A stretch of 64,000 nucleotides of DNA from Acanthosepion pharaonis (taxonomy: Eukaryota > Mollusca > Cephalopoda > Sepiida > Sepiidae): contig CAHIKZ030005207.1 of the NCBI GenBank assembly GCA_903632075.3, positions 872,001 to 936,000 of the forward strand, read 5' to 3'. Below the pieces are notes generated by a model, which had not been told where the DNA came from, did not search any database, and saw only the letters and a list, made by a program, of their open reading frames with translations. The translations under genes were made by a program, and so were the position numbers. This document shows positions 44,640 through 55,521 of the stretch, piece after piece. Each line of letters starts with the position of its first letter. The stretch's first letter is position 1.

Positions 44640-44992
44640 TGGGTAGCTAGCCAGTCCTTGTTGCTAGTCCTTGCTCAAGCACATTTCTAAGAGAGAGTGT
44701 ATCATCATCTGGTGGGATCAACAGTTTGAACAAGGCTAGTATGCAGAAACCATTAGACATGATGATTTGTCACTTTGTGCTATCACAGTCATCAACAGCT
44801 TATGAACAGTTCTATCTACCCAATTTCACTCACAATGATTGTTTTGAGAGGTGCTATAGTTTTTAGACCCTTTCAAATAATGCTGCATGCTGATAAAATC
44901 ACATTCTTGTCAAATCGATCATGATGAGATTTGAACCATGGTCAGAAAGCAAACATTTTAACCACTTGGCTACCTGCCAATATAAGTACTCT
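44640..44992 (-). mobile_element. tRNA-derived SINE
   Basis: On the minus strand: 'gtagccaagtggttaaaatg' (A box) and 'ggttcaaatctc' (B box) within 44925-44992, then a ~290 bp body with 'gtgatagcacaaagtgacaa' and, near the end, 'tgagcaaggactagcaac'. It is the best-preserved pol III promoter in the window after 37246. Confidence 0.7.
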
Positions 44993-45009
44993 ACACTATA
45001 TAAAACATC

Positions 45010-45874
45010 AAGTACTGGGCAAAAGTAAGTGAACCTTTCATATAATAATAAAAAAATTATCTATTTTTTTTTCAGATAACCAAAAAATCTTAATTATTCT
45101 ATATATTCATTAAGAAAATCCTTTATTAAATGAATTACAATGACTTTCAATATTTTTTTATCAAACTGGAATAAAAATATTAATTAAAAATTATGATATG
45201 CAAAAGTAAGTGAATCCTTACATTTACATTCTGTACATTTCTTTTACATGGTTGCCAGTACAAATAATTTTTTGTGCACATGTAAAAATCAAAATGACAT
45301 GTGATCATTTTTTTTGCAGTCAACCAATATAAATCACTGTATGCAAAGGGGTTCAATTAGAAACTAAATTGAAAAAAATATGTCAAGATCAAAAGAACTT
45401 ACTGAAGCTTTAAAAAATTGCATAATTCAAGCATATGATGATGGACAAGGCTAGAAGAAGACATAAAAATGATTTAGAGTGCATGTCTCCACCGTGCAGC
45501 AAATTATTTATAAATGGAAGGCCTCTGGGATGACAACATTGCATTCAAAAGTGGCCGTCTGCAAAAAACAACTGCAAGAGCAAGACGTCTAGTTCGGCAA
45601 GCCTAGGTCTCTACAGTTCTCCAAGGCTCTCTGGTTTGATGACATGGCAATCAAAAGTGGCTCTCTGGCCAATGTTGGAATCAATGTGCATACATCTACA
45701 GTGTGACAATATCTGAACAATGCTGGTCTTCATAGCTGAATGCCTAGTAACATGCCACTACTTACAAAAAAAAAGCACAAATAAGCTATAGTTTAATTAA
45801 CATTTATTGATTATCTGGGAAAAAGAGACAAACTTTTTTAATATTAGGGGTTCACTTACTTTTGTGCAACACTG
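45010..45874 (+). mobile_element. Internally deleted Tc1-like transposon
   Basis: TIR: the left 'tactgggcaaaagtaagtga' matches the right end read in reverse, 'cagtgttgcacaaaagtaag'; TA follows at 45875. The coding start near 45379 gives MSRSKELTEALKNCIIQAYD, then VHVSTVQQIIYKWKASG and GINVHTSTV plus NNAGLHS, i.e. the paired-like DNA-binding half of a Tc1 transposase. The catalytic DDE half is missing. 865 bp against ~1.6 kb. Confidence 0.8.
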
Positions 45875-45908
45875 TATGTATGATAATGTAATTCTATATT
45901 ATGCAATG

Positions 45909-46440
<532 letters not shown>

Positions 46441-46590
46441 ATGGAATGCCAAGTAGACAAGAATGAGCATGTTCATCAGCTTTCTGCATTTAATCAAGGT
46501 CACAGTGCTGTCAAAGCTGCTCGAGACATTTGTGCTGTGTATGTAGATGAAATGCTTCAATATAACCAAACAATGCTAAGCTCTATGTAA
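46441..46590 (+). pseudogene. mariner transposase N-terminal fragment
   Basis: The frame from 46443 reads MECQVDKNEHVHQLSAFNQG, then HSAVKAARDICAVY, then degraded sequence. It matches the N-terminal HTH start of a mariner transposase (AAEAARDICAVYG-type). About 45 codons only; a different lineage from the 9611 copy. Confidence 0.65.
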
Positions 46591-46649
46591 AACAAATGAA
46601 CAGGTTCAAAGAGGCAATTCAAAGAGAGTTGAAATTTCTATGGTACATT

Positions 46650-46870
46650 TCAACTCCCTCTTATGCTAAGTATAAGTTTCCTTTTTGTTTCCATTTTCTC
46701 AAAAAATTAATTGTTGCTCATATCTTTGGTCCATGGTATTCTCACCATCCTCCTGTAGAACTACATTTGGCTTGGAAAATCTTATACTTACAGGACATAT
46801 TGAAGGCAAGAATGACAGAGGAAAACAATGTATAACTTATTTCATAAACTTGAGTAAATGGATTATATAT
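46650..46870. pseudogene. LINE relic F (family 1) with internal inversion
   Basis: 46662-46770 is antisense ('cctttttgtttccattttct', as in the minus relics), whereas 46771-46868 is sense and encodes LENLILTGHIEGKNDRGKQC, then ITYFINLSKW. The two halves come from neighbouring parts of the same LINE but in opposite orientation. Confidence 0.7.
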
Positions 46871-47114
46871 ATAATTTAGTGGTGAAAAGTCCTCTGCCCT
46901 ACCAAGAAGGCATTTCAAAAAGTGATAATGTTTGGTCTTTGCTTACATTTTAGAAACGGAATCAGGTCATGGGCTTTTTTTTATTAAGCACTTCTATATG
47001 ATGTGTGAATAACGTACATAAATATATTTATATTTACAATTTATCTTGATTTATTGTGTGAAAATAATTTGGATTTATGTGTATAGAATCATATGTACAT
47101 ACATATTGTGTGTG

Positions 47115-47150
<36 letters not shown>

Positions 47151-47605
47151 CTTGAGCCACACTAAGAAAGTATCAATTTTAAAATGGGAACCATGATTTA
47201 ATGATTAAAATAAAAATATAATTACGACTAAGATAAAATCAGGAATTAAAAAAGGGGGAAAAAAAGTTAAGATTCAAACAGAACAAGATGTAGACCTGAC
47301 AAATAATTCCCATTTTTAAGATGTTATACATAGAAATTTTCCCTTTAGTCTAATTTTATTTTCAACTAAAAAAGGCACCTTGAGTTTTTTTTGATCTTAG
47401 TCATAACTGGATTTTTGATTTTAATCATTACAGCCATGGTCCCCATTTTAAAATTTATTATATATATATACCAGGTGTAACAGCAAAATTGTCCATTTGT
47501 TAGATTAAGCTTTGAACTGTTGTATCTTAGAAATGATTAAGAATATTGCCGGAATTCTCCAAGGATTTTATAATACTACTGGACTCTACTTTGAGCAATA
47601 AGAAT
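46871..47605. other. AT-rich spacer with a TA tract
   Basis: A (TA)n lies at 47120-47147. 'atttttaattttaatcatt'-like words near 47190 and 47415 form a loose inverted pair ('gggaaccatgattta' / 'ccatggtccccatttta'), possibly an old MITE of about 290 bp at 47170-47460. Confidence 0.35.
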
Positions 47606-47980
47606 GTACGGTACCATGCAAAAGTTTGCAGCACATTACAAAAAATGTTTTTAGGTATTTCTAATAGAGTTAGATTAATTAAACTTTTACTGCTCATAGA
47701 ACATATATTTAGGTATTCAGTCAAACAATCAGATTTTAAAAAAAAACCTCAAAAGTGTATCCCAGTAAGAAAAACTGATATTTAGTTACTCAAAAGTTTA
47801 CAACACATTTTTTATTTACAATAGCCTTTTTTTATAAAAGTGTTCAAATTTGACTAGAATGTTCCAAATTAGGGGTTATTTTTTAGAATGCTCCACATTA
47901 ATTTTATGATTACTTTTAGGAATGATTAAAAGTATTGCATCATTCTTTTTCTAGCAACCATTCTTTAAACACTGACAAAA

Positions 47981-49490
47981 TGGGGAAAAGCAAGATAATT
48001 GATCAAGACCTCTGTAAACATATTGTTGACCTTCATACAAATGAAATTGGTTATAGGAAGGTATTTAGTCAGTTAAATGAGCCACTGAGTTCAGTTGGTA
48101 TGGCAGTTTGTCACTGGAAGACATGTCATACCATTCATCCCCCCCAAAAAACTGTTTGTCCTAGAAAGGTAATAGAATGAAGGAAAAGATTATTGGTGAG
48201 AAAAGTTGGCAATGAGCCCTGAGTTATTCTTAAAGCACTTCAGAGAGGACTAAAAGCAAGTGGTTTCGTTTGGTTTGTTTTACAGCATATCAACCTCAAT
48301 GGGTCATATGATGCTGACAAATTTTTTTTTTCCTGGTAATATTTTTGTTTTGTCAAAAATCTAATTCTGGAAATATTTTTTCCTCAAAATTGTATAGTTG
48401 GTAATATTATTTTCAAAAATGTATTGCTGGTAATAGTTTTTTTTTTTTCAAAAAACATACTGATGGTAATAGTTGTTTTTAAATTTATTTCTGGTAATAA
48501 TGTTTTACAATGTATTTCTGGTATTAAAACCTATGTTTACACTTTTATAATGCTTTTTACCTCAGTTTCAGGGTTAACTATTTGCTGGGACCCTAACAGG
48601 TGCCACCACCCCGGGTCAGGGTGGACCTGGGAACACCAGCAATTAAGAGGTGGTTCCACGCTCCTCAAAAACTCCTGATCAAAGGCCTTGCTGTTGGACA
48701 TAGTTTATTGTCATACCCAGGATGCAGATGTAGTTTATTGTCAAACACAGGACATGGATGTAGTTTATCATCATACCCAGGACAATAGAAGCAAGTGGAG
48801 TAAAAGTGAGTATGGATACAATTAGTTGCTCACCACATTGATATATCTTTTTGAGGAATCCAAGGAAAAAACCACTTCGTAAGTGAAAACACGTTCTTGC
48901 TAGACTGGATTTTGCAAACGAGCATTGTATCAAACTTGCAGTGTTTTGGGAAAATGTACTTTGGTCAGATGAAATGAAAATTAAAATTTTTGTCAGAAAT
49001 GCTGTGGCAAAGGTCTGGAGAAAGAAGGGTACAGAATATTTGCCGAAGAATACTATCCCAACAGTAAAATTTGGAGGTGGATCAATCATGATCTGCGGTT
49101 GCTTTAGTGCCCAAGGTATAGTGAATATTGAAATAATAAAAGGAGATCAATTTATGCCAGAGTGCATATTCGCTGGGCTTGAAACCAGGTTAGGTTTTTC
49201 AATAAGACAACAATCCTAAACATACTGCAAAGCTTACAAAATCATGGTTAAGTTCAAATAGAATAGACATTGTAAAATGGCCAAGTCAATCTCCAGATCT
49301 CAATCCGATTGAAAATTTATGGCGAGAGCTGAAACTGAGAATTCAAAGAAGGAACCCACTAAACTTGCATGAACTAAAAGGAATTTTGTCATGAAGAATG
49401 GAAAAATATTAGCCAAGAATCATGCAAGAAATTCATAGGGAACTACTCTAAATACCTAAATGCTGTAATTAGCAATAACAGTTACGCTAC
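47981..49490 (+). pseudogene. Tc1-like transposase, broken
   Basis: The N-terminal half (47981-48180) starts MGKSKIIDQDLCKHIVDLHT, with a paired-type HTH. After the insertion, AVFWENVLWSDEMKIKIFVR carries the first catalytic aspartate. AVAKVWRKKGTEYLPKNTIP and GGGSIMICGCFSAQG follow (48941-49219). Then, after a frameshift or stop, DNNPKHTAKLTKSW (second aspartate) and WPSQSPDLNPIENLWRELK (with the terminal acidic residue). The DDE layout is intact, but stops and frameshifts make it a pseudogene. Confidence 0.8.
48264..48788 (+). mobile_element. Element K insertion with 10 bp TSD
   Basis: Flanked by the exact duplication AAGCAAGTGG (48254-48263, 48789-48798). It starts with T-rich 'tttcgtttggtttgttttac', then 'agcatatcaacctcaatggg', then a ladder of five ~35-40 bp repeats ending 'tggtaata' (48335-48530), then a GC-rich block with the frame DLGTPAIKRWFHAPQK, and a tail of three copies of 'gtagtttattgtcatacc'-like sequence. 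The variable-length TSD and repeated tail suggest a SINE or non-autonomous LINE. Confidence 0.7.
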
Positions 49491-49921
49491 AAAATATTAA
49501 CAGATGATTTAAATAAATGTATTGTAAACTTTTGCATTATTAAATATTGATTTTTCTTGGTTGGATATTTTTATTGAATATTTTTTTAAATCTGATTGTT
49601 TGACTGAAGACTTAAACATGTAATATTAGCAGTAAAAGTTTCATTAATCTGTGTTCGAAATACCTAAAGAAACATTTTTGTAATGTGTTGTAAACTTTTG
49701 CATGGCACTGTATAATTACTCTGCAAGCTTAACAGAAGAATTGTGAGGAATTTGATCATATATGAAAATCATATAATCACCATTAATTAATTATAGCTAA
49801 GGTCTGGAAGCTCATGAAGGATTGAATTAAATTTCAAATGTATATATATATTATTCCAGGATCATTTTCCAACTTATTCAAGATGGTCTTTGCCCTCTCT
49901 AACCTTCTAACTTTTTGTATT

Positions 49922-50386
49922 TATTGTAACCTTGGTGAAATTACTGAATAGAATAATTACATGAAGGTTTGTAATGAATGATAATACTTAGAACATGAAC
50001 AACACATATAAGATTCTTCAGCTGCACATAGAAGTAGTAGTCAACTGCTGGAAGTGAGTCAAGTGAATTGCATAATGAATCTCCAACCACAGGATAGCTA
50101 CCAACCACCCCATGTGGTCAGATGTGGCACACAGTCGAATTTAATGTGGAGTATCAAAGCCCATAGGCTCAGCCATAAATTCCCCATAGAGCCCATATAA
50201 AATAGGGTTGGGTAGCTGTTTCCCAAGATGAGACTCTGCTCTTCAACATAGCCTCGTCTCAGGATCCTCTCTGCCTGGAGGCACAGCCGGGGACAAATCT
50301 CCAACTGCACAACAACCAACAGTATTTACTATAGTATTTATGTGAATGAAGATATACCCATTATTGTTCATAGGTATGCTACAATA
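49922..50386 (+). mobile_element. Solo LTR (TGTTGTAAC family) with TSD GTATT, carrying an insert
   Basis: It starts 'tattgtaaccttggtgaaa' and ends 'ggtatgctacaata', with exact 5 bp duplication GTATT (49917-49921, 50387-50391). Subtracting the 218 bp insert and its duplication leaves ~247 bp, the single-LTR length of this family. Confidence 0.8.
50088..50295 (-). mobile_element. 208 bp SINE-like insert with 10 bp TSD
   Basis: Bounded by AATCTCCAAC on both sides (50078-50087, 50296-50305). It is clearly more GC-rich than its host. The minus frame across it is open for 73 codons but not recognised. Orientation and class are uncertain; length and TSD fit a SINE. Confidence 0.55.
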
Positions 50387-50443
50387 GTATTGAATTAACA
50401 ACGTGCCTCACAGATTGGATTTTTCTAATTGATCTCTTTAGCT

Positions 50444-50680
50444 CTAATTTGAAATGATGATCCCTCTTCCTTTTGTGACTCCTGATCCATTTTTCCTTTC
50501 TACTGTTCCATCTTTGTAAAATTTATTCACCATTCTCTTGATGGTTCTCAAATGGATTTTGAAGATGGAAGTCAGAGTATGAATGCCGATACCATTACTG
50601 AAGGCCTGAATGATTTTATTCCACTTGCTATTTCTCAGTTGAGAAGACACTTGGGCTGACACAAAATGATTTTAACCTAT
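50444..50680 (-). pseudogene. Tc1/mariner-type N-terminal HTH fragment
   Basis: The minus frame 50444-50662 reads SSQLRNSKWNKIIQAFSNGI, then IHTLTSIFKIHLRTIKRMVN, then KFYKDGTVERKNGSG: a two-helix DNA-binding start typical of IS630-Tc1-mariner transposases. No catalytic part adjoins. The neighbouring 51006 element is probably separate. Confidence 0.5.
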
Positions 50681-50856
50681 TCTCTTTCTAACTGAATAAC
50701 TCAAAGGGTTTTTCATTGATTCTCATGACAAATGGTGTCCAGATGGTGAAAACATGGAAAAAAGAAACTCAATTAGTTTGTGATTTTTAAATATTAAACA
50801 GTTTTTGGGATGGACAATTATGCTGTAACATGATTTAGAAAAATTTGCTGTTAACC

Positions 50857-50859
<3 letters not shown>

Positions 50860-50918
<59 letters not shown>

Positions 50919-50935
50919 TCTCTCTCTCTCTCTCT
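50860..50935. repeat. (TA)n(CT)n microsatellite
   Basis: About 54 bp of TA, then a CT run. Confidence 0.95.
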
Positions 50936-51005
50936 GTATGCTAATTAATGTTAGTTTTACTTTACCCAACTCACGTTTTAGTACTTATTTGTATGTTCAT
51001 GTATA

Positions 51006-51921
51006 CAGGGTGTTGTGACAAAATCCAACACTTGACAAAAGAAAACGAAATAGACAATAAAAAACAAGTTGTATATGCAGATACCCAACAGCTTATTTAG
51101 CAAGAGGTACATACTACATTATTTTTCAATGTAACCACCGCTACATCTCAAGGCGGGCACGAAATTAGTCATACGCTTTGGTGTCCATGTCCTTGTCCAT
51201 GGCGGTGAACACCTCCACAATGACAGCCTTCCGAGAGTCGACCATGTTGTTGGCGTGCTTGTTGGTCTTGGCCTCGATCACACCCCAGAAGAAATAGTAA
51301 AGGGGGTTGCAGTCAGGTGAGGAGGGTGGCCACAAGTCCAGCGACCAGTGGTGAGGAACATTGTTGAGCAGCCACGCTTGGGTCGTTTTGGCCTTGTGTT
51401 CAGGAGTGGAGTCCTGCTGGAAGACATAGGGGTGTCCGGTGGCGATCTTATCCAACCAGGGCTTCACTCTTCAGAACATCCTGGTAGATCTCAGTGGTGA
51501 CTCTCTGGCTCTTTTGAAAGAAGAACACAGGCATGATGTCCCCCTTGCTGCACACAAGGTCAAGAAAATCCATGCGTGGCTGCTCAACAATGTTCCTCAC
51601 CATTGGTCACTGAACTTGTGGCAGCCCTCCTCACCTGAATGCAACCCCCTTGACTATTTCTTCTGGGATGTGATCGAGGCCAAGACCAACAAGCATGCCT
51701 ACAACATGTCGCTATGGACATGGTTGCCAAAGCATGTGACTCATTTCGTGCCCACCTTGAGATGGTTCTCACCACCACTGGCAGTTACATTGAAAAGTAA
51801 TGTAGTATGTAACTCTAACTGTTGCTAAATAAACTGTCGGGTATCTGCATATACAACTTTTGTTTTTATTGCCTATTTCGTTTTCTTTTTGTCAAGTGAT
51901 GAATTTTGCTGCAACACCCTG
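51006..51921. mobile_element. Fold-back of two mariner-like 3' ends, TA-flanked
   Basis: The outer ends are inverted: 'cagggtgttgtgacaaaatc' at the left; 'ttgctgcaacaccctg' at the right, with TA on both sides (51004-51005, 51922-51923). The left ~540 bp encodes the transposase C-terminus on the minus strand (51165-51467: YVFQQDSTPEHKAKTTQAWL, WPPSSPDCNPLYYFFWGVIE). The right ~370 bp encodes the same region on the plus strand (51550-51825: AWLLNNVPHHWSLNLWQPSS, PECNPLDYFFWDVIE). The junction is near 51550. It is markedly more GC-rich and less decayed than its surroundings. Confidence 0.85.
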
Positions 51922-51929
51922 TACATGAG

Positions 51930-52640
51930 TCAAATGTGAAAAAATAGTTTCCATTATTATTCTTGATGAGACAGAAGTATTTCTCTTCTAGAAATTCTGA
52001 AAATTTTATGATTATCTTAACTACTCTCTCGTGATAATTTTATACTTGTAGAATCTATGATTGGGATGAATATCTTCAAGATCTAAATACTTTTTATCAT
52101 CATCAGTTGACTGATGATTGAATAAGACTCAGGATTTATAACTCCCAAATTAGTTTTTTCAGAGATGATTTCATCTTCCTCCATCCATCCGTCCATCCAT
52201 CTATACATACATACATACGTATTTTGAGGTGAAACATAGCAGTGGGAGGAAAGTAGGTGGATTCACAGAGCAGGAATAAAAAAATATAATCCTCCCACGG
52301 AAAAGAAAATAGAAAGGAAATAAGAGAAAAGTTACAGTTCTCCTCCTCCAAAAACAAAGAAAAAAGAGAAAAAGAAATTGAAAAGAAGGAAAAAGGAAAA
52401 TAAGAAAAAAGGAAAGAGAGAAATAAATAACTTAGCAAAGAAGGGTGACAGCATTAATTTGCATATTTGTTGTAAGTGAATTTTCTCCTCCCACTCCTTT
52501 CTTCACAGTCTTCTGTGACTCCTCTTCTATTGACTCCCACTTCTACCTTGATACCATGATTAATGAGACAAGATTCAATCTGTTGGTGACAAGGAATAAA
52601 TCATAGATAGTAGCAACAATGTGACACTACCAAGCACTTC
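51930..52640. other. Spacer with purine/pyrimidine patches
   Basis: Includes 'catccatccgtccatccat' (CATC repeats) near 52180 and a GAAA-rich patch at 52260-52430. No gene. Confidence 0.5.
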
Positions 52641-52644
52641 ATTG

Positions 52645-53195
52645 TAGCAGAATAGTTAGCAAACTGGGCTTACAGTTTATGAGTATTGAGTTTGGTCTTC
52701 ACTTAGTGCTCGTACTTGTGCCCTTGTAAATAACAAGGTAACACTAAAGTTCTCCTAATACAAGTCCCAAGAGCCACTCAAGATAGAGGGTTATCTTACC
52801 TTTCACAAGGTCATTAGTATAAAGTAAATGCCAGAGTTTGAACACATTTTACTGATTCCACTTTTTGTACAATTAACCATTCAGATCCCCTGAACAACCA
52901 CCTCACTCCACACTGGGTGACACATAAAACTTGCCTAGTGAAAAAATTGGTTGATTACAAGTTTATGATTTCATTTTTTTTTTTTTACAAATATTCATTA
53001 TTAGCTTTTTTACACTAATATTCACTCAATGCAAAACCCAAGAGTCATTCAAGGTAGAGGCTTATTGAATTAGTTTTGTGATATGAATATAAGAGGAAGA
53101 AATAGGAAGTGAAGATTAAAAAGGTTATTTTTTATACTAATGTTCACCCAATACAAGGCCCAAGAGACACTCAAGGTAGAGGGTCACTGTTTAAT
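52645..53195 (-). repeat. Three inverted copies of the CR1/L2-like LINE tail
   Basis: 'caagagccactcaagatag' (52768), 'aagagtcattcaaggtag' (53040) and 'aagagacactcaaggtag' (53162) are each preceded by 'tcacccaatacaa'-like text, matching in reverse the end 'gagtggctcttg.gccttgtatt' of the relics at 19370 and 41600. A SINE-like piece ('gtagcagaatagttagcaaa') lies at 52645. Confidence 0.55.
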
Positions 53196-53835
53196 GTTGT
53201 ATGAGCATAAGAAAAGCCAAGAAGGGAAGTTCATGAGGCCATGCAGAAAAAATAACAGATAGCCCTAGAAAAGAAGAGGTCAAAATTGTAGTGATTGGGA
53301 AAAACATCCTGCCAGCAGCAGTTCTTGGGAAGAATCTGTCTGAGTGGAACTTACTTTTTACTGTTGGAATATAAAAGGAATGGAGATGATTCATGCTTGC
53401 GTATGGTGGGCCCCAGTTGTAAATGTCAGGGGTGGTGAGATGAATGTAGCCTGTTAGAATACTTAGCATGGAAATAGTGATGGAGGCTCACAATATTTGG
53501 TCTGTGGGAAAGGGGAGGCAGGGTGAAAAATAACAGGTAGTTAACTATTGATAATAGACTTGAAGAGGTTAAGATTGTAGTGTTTTGGGAGGCATCATCA
53601 TGAGAATCAGTTCCATAAAGTAGAAGTTCTTGGATGAAAAGCCATTCTTCCCAAAGGAATACGTAGGGAATGAGATGTTTTCACCCTGTGGACATATTAA
53701 AGTAGATCTCAGCTATAAAGGGCTAAGCTGGTCATACTAAAGAATGGAGTTTTTCTGAACATTTTTCATGGAATTAGTTATAATAGTTTTAATCAACTTT
53801 TCAGTCATTGAATTTTTTATACTTATTCTAATCGA
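53196..53835. other. Spacer with internal similarity
   Basis: 'gaggtcaaaattgtagtgat' (53276) and 'gaggttaagattgtagtgtt' (53566) recur with similar neighbours ('ttgggaaga', 'aacagatag'/'aacaggtag'), indicating an old ~290 bp direct duplication. No gene recognised. Confidence 0.5.
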
Positions 53836-53896
53836 ATGTTAAGAAGAAAACAATGGTTTCTACTTGAACATGTATACAATAAATATGTTTATAGTA

Positions 53897-53930
<34 letters not shown>
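53836..53930 (+). repeat. TA-linked minisatellite, outlying unit
   Basis: 'tttctacttgaacatgtat', then 'aaatatgtttatagtagtg', then (TA)n: the same unit as the array at 54300-54640. Confidence 0.7.
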
Positions 53931-53933
<3 letters not shown>

Positions 53934-54048
53934 GTCACCTGTGAGTGTTGACTTCAATGTTCAATTTTATATTTATATTTACATATGCTTTATCTCTGAT
54001 ATTGAGCACTTTATCCCATAAATATAGCACAACTTAAAACTATATTTC

Positions 54049-54090
<42 letters not shown>

Positions 54091-54264
54091 TGAATAAAAA
54101 CAGATCATTTTAAGGTTCCATGTAATAAATAATAAATAATAATTTATTACATGGAACCTTAAAGTGGTCTGTTTTTATTTAAATTATTTGCTCTGGATTT
54201 ACATTGAGCTCTCTGGATTTCATCCTCCTTGGGTCTACCCATACGGATTACCTAGTTTTCCATA

Positions 54265-54270
<6 letters not shown>
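53930..54270 (-). repeat. Inverted Modules A and B
   Basis: 53930-54053 is the reverse complement of Module A (27718-27845). 54088-54182 is the palindromic end and 54183-54270 the rest of Module B (27331-27504), also inverted. Between them is only (TA)n; the 155 bp MITE found at 27528-27682 is absent. Confidence 0.8.
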
Positions 54271-54276
<6 letters not shown>

Positions 54277-54303
<27 letters not shown>

Positions 54304-54436
54304 AGAAAATAAAGATTTCTACTTGAACACATAAATCCACTAAATATGTATATAGTAATATATATATATATATATATATATATAAGAAAATAAAGATTTC
54401 TACTTGAACACATAAATCCACTAAATATGTTTATAG

Positions 54437-54485
<49 letters not shown>

Positions 54486-54640
54486 GATTTTTACTTGAAC
54501 ACAGGCATTCAATAAATATGTTTATAGTAATATATATATATATATATATATATAAATATATATATAAAAAAATAAAGATTTCTACTTGAACACACAATTG
54601 AACACATGCGCTAAATATGTTTATAGTAATATATATGGAG
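54277..54640 (+). repeat. TA-linked minisatellite, four units
   Basis: Four copies of 'aaataaagatttctacttga', then 'cactaaatatgtttatagta', joined by (TA)10-20 tracts. Unit length varies only through TA tract length. Confidence 0.85.
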
Positions 54641-54654
54641 GTCACCCTGTGGAA

Positions 54655-55075
54655 ATTATACTCTCTGAATAAACTCAAATCCCTGTTTAATCTCTCAATG
54701 TTTGAATTCATTTTGAAAATAAATTCAACTTCGATCTCCATCTTTTTCTTCATAGCTGTTGAATGAAGACACTAAAAGCATGCATTTAATGTCATCAACA
54801 CTATGAAATGGTTTGTTAAAGTGTAGAGCAACAGGAAATTGTGAGAAAGGCCTCTAACTAGCACATTCCTCAGACAAGTAAGTCCCCCACATGTTTGTTT
54901 ATTACTGATATTGTTGAAAAAGAAGACAGGTGTGTTTGAAAATTCTGACATCAAAATCTATTTCTTTATGTTTCAAAAGGTTAATATATAATGAATATCA
55001 GTTTTATTGACAATATTGGTATCATTTTATTGGCTTTTTATTCTTCAAATTTTATTAACCAGCCGATTAAATTTT
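54655..55075 (+). repeat. Shorter copy of the 24458 fold-back element
   Basis: The left half matches 24695-24870 ('tttgaattcattttgaaaat', 'aaagcatgcattt'). The right half matches 25050-25245 ('aaaagaagacaggtgtgtt', 'aatattggtatcatttta'). The arms are incomplete, so the palindrome is lost. Confidence 0.7.
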
Positions 55076-55080
55076 AAATC

Positions 55081-55086
<6 letters not shown>

Positions 55087-55145
<59 letters not shown>
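55087..55145. repeat. (TA)n microsatellite
   Basis: About 59 bp of TA. Confidence 0.95.
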
Positions 55146-55148
<3 letters not shown>

Positions 55149-55275
55149 AATTAATGTATTTATTAAGTCGATCATTAAAATTAATCAACACAAAGTGTTT
55201 GCTGCTTTTAATAATATTTGCCTCAAAGAACATTTACTAAATACAGAGTATATATATATATACATATATTAAAAA

Positions 55276-55521
55276 GAAGAGAGGTGCCGCAAACGTTTTT
55301 GGTTGTAATGTGGATTTATTTAGAAAAAATATTATGCTTTGTTTTACATAATTTTACAACACGTGTTTCTGGTCTTGCGACCGTCTTCAGGTAAAAGTGG
55401 AGATTTCTACATATTATTAAAAATAATTAATTTTTCTTCATGTTCAATGTGAAATATTCTTGATATGAGACATTCTCTGTTTGTGTGTTGGTAATCCGAA
55501 TTTCTTTCTAGAATTGTCAAT
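55276..55521 (-). repeat. Left pLTR of the PLE, inverted
   Basis: 246 bp. It contains the hammerhead motif on the minus strand. Inverted pLTRs at 5' truncation points are a known PLE feature. Confidence 0.85.
55352..55396 (-). ncRNA. Hammerhead ribozyme (type I) in left pLTR
   Basis: Minus strand: stem I TTTTAC (55391-55396) with GTAAAA (55352-55357), 6 bp perfect; core CTGAAGA (55384-55390); stem II GGTC-GCAA-GACC with a GNRA tetraloop (55371-55382), bordered by a C-A mismatch; GAA (55367-55369); stem III ACAC/GTGT (55359-55366); T (55358) as the cleavage-site base. All invariant core positions are kept. PLE terminal repeats are known to carry type I hammerheads with short stem III. Confidence 0.8.

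Larger units (their letters stand above)
47609..49710 (+). mobile_element. Tc1-like transposon, TA-flanked, split by element K
   Basis: TIRs of ~125 bp: the left 'cggtaccatgcaaaagtttg' and the right, reverse-complemented, 'cagtgccatgcaaaagttta'; TA on both sides (47607-47608, 49711-49712). Removing the 48264-48788 insert plus its 10 bp duplication leaves ~1.57 kb, the usual Tc1 length. Very little of the element is missing, but the coding frame is broken. Confidence 0.85.

Noticed and set aside
50098..50319. 73-codon minus ORF as a host gene
   Set aside because: It lies within a 208 bp mobile insert with a 10 bp TSD, inside a solo LTR.
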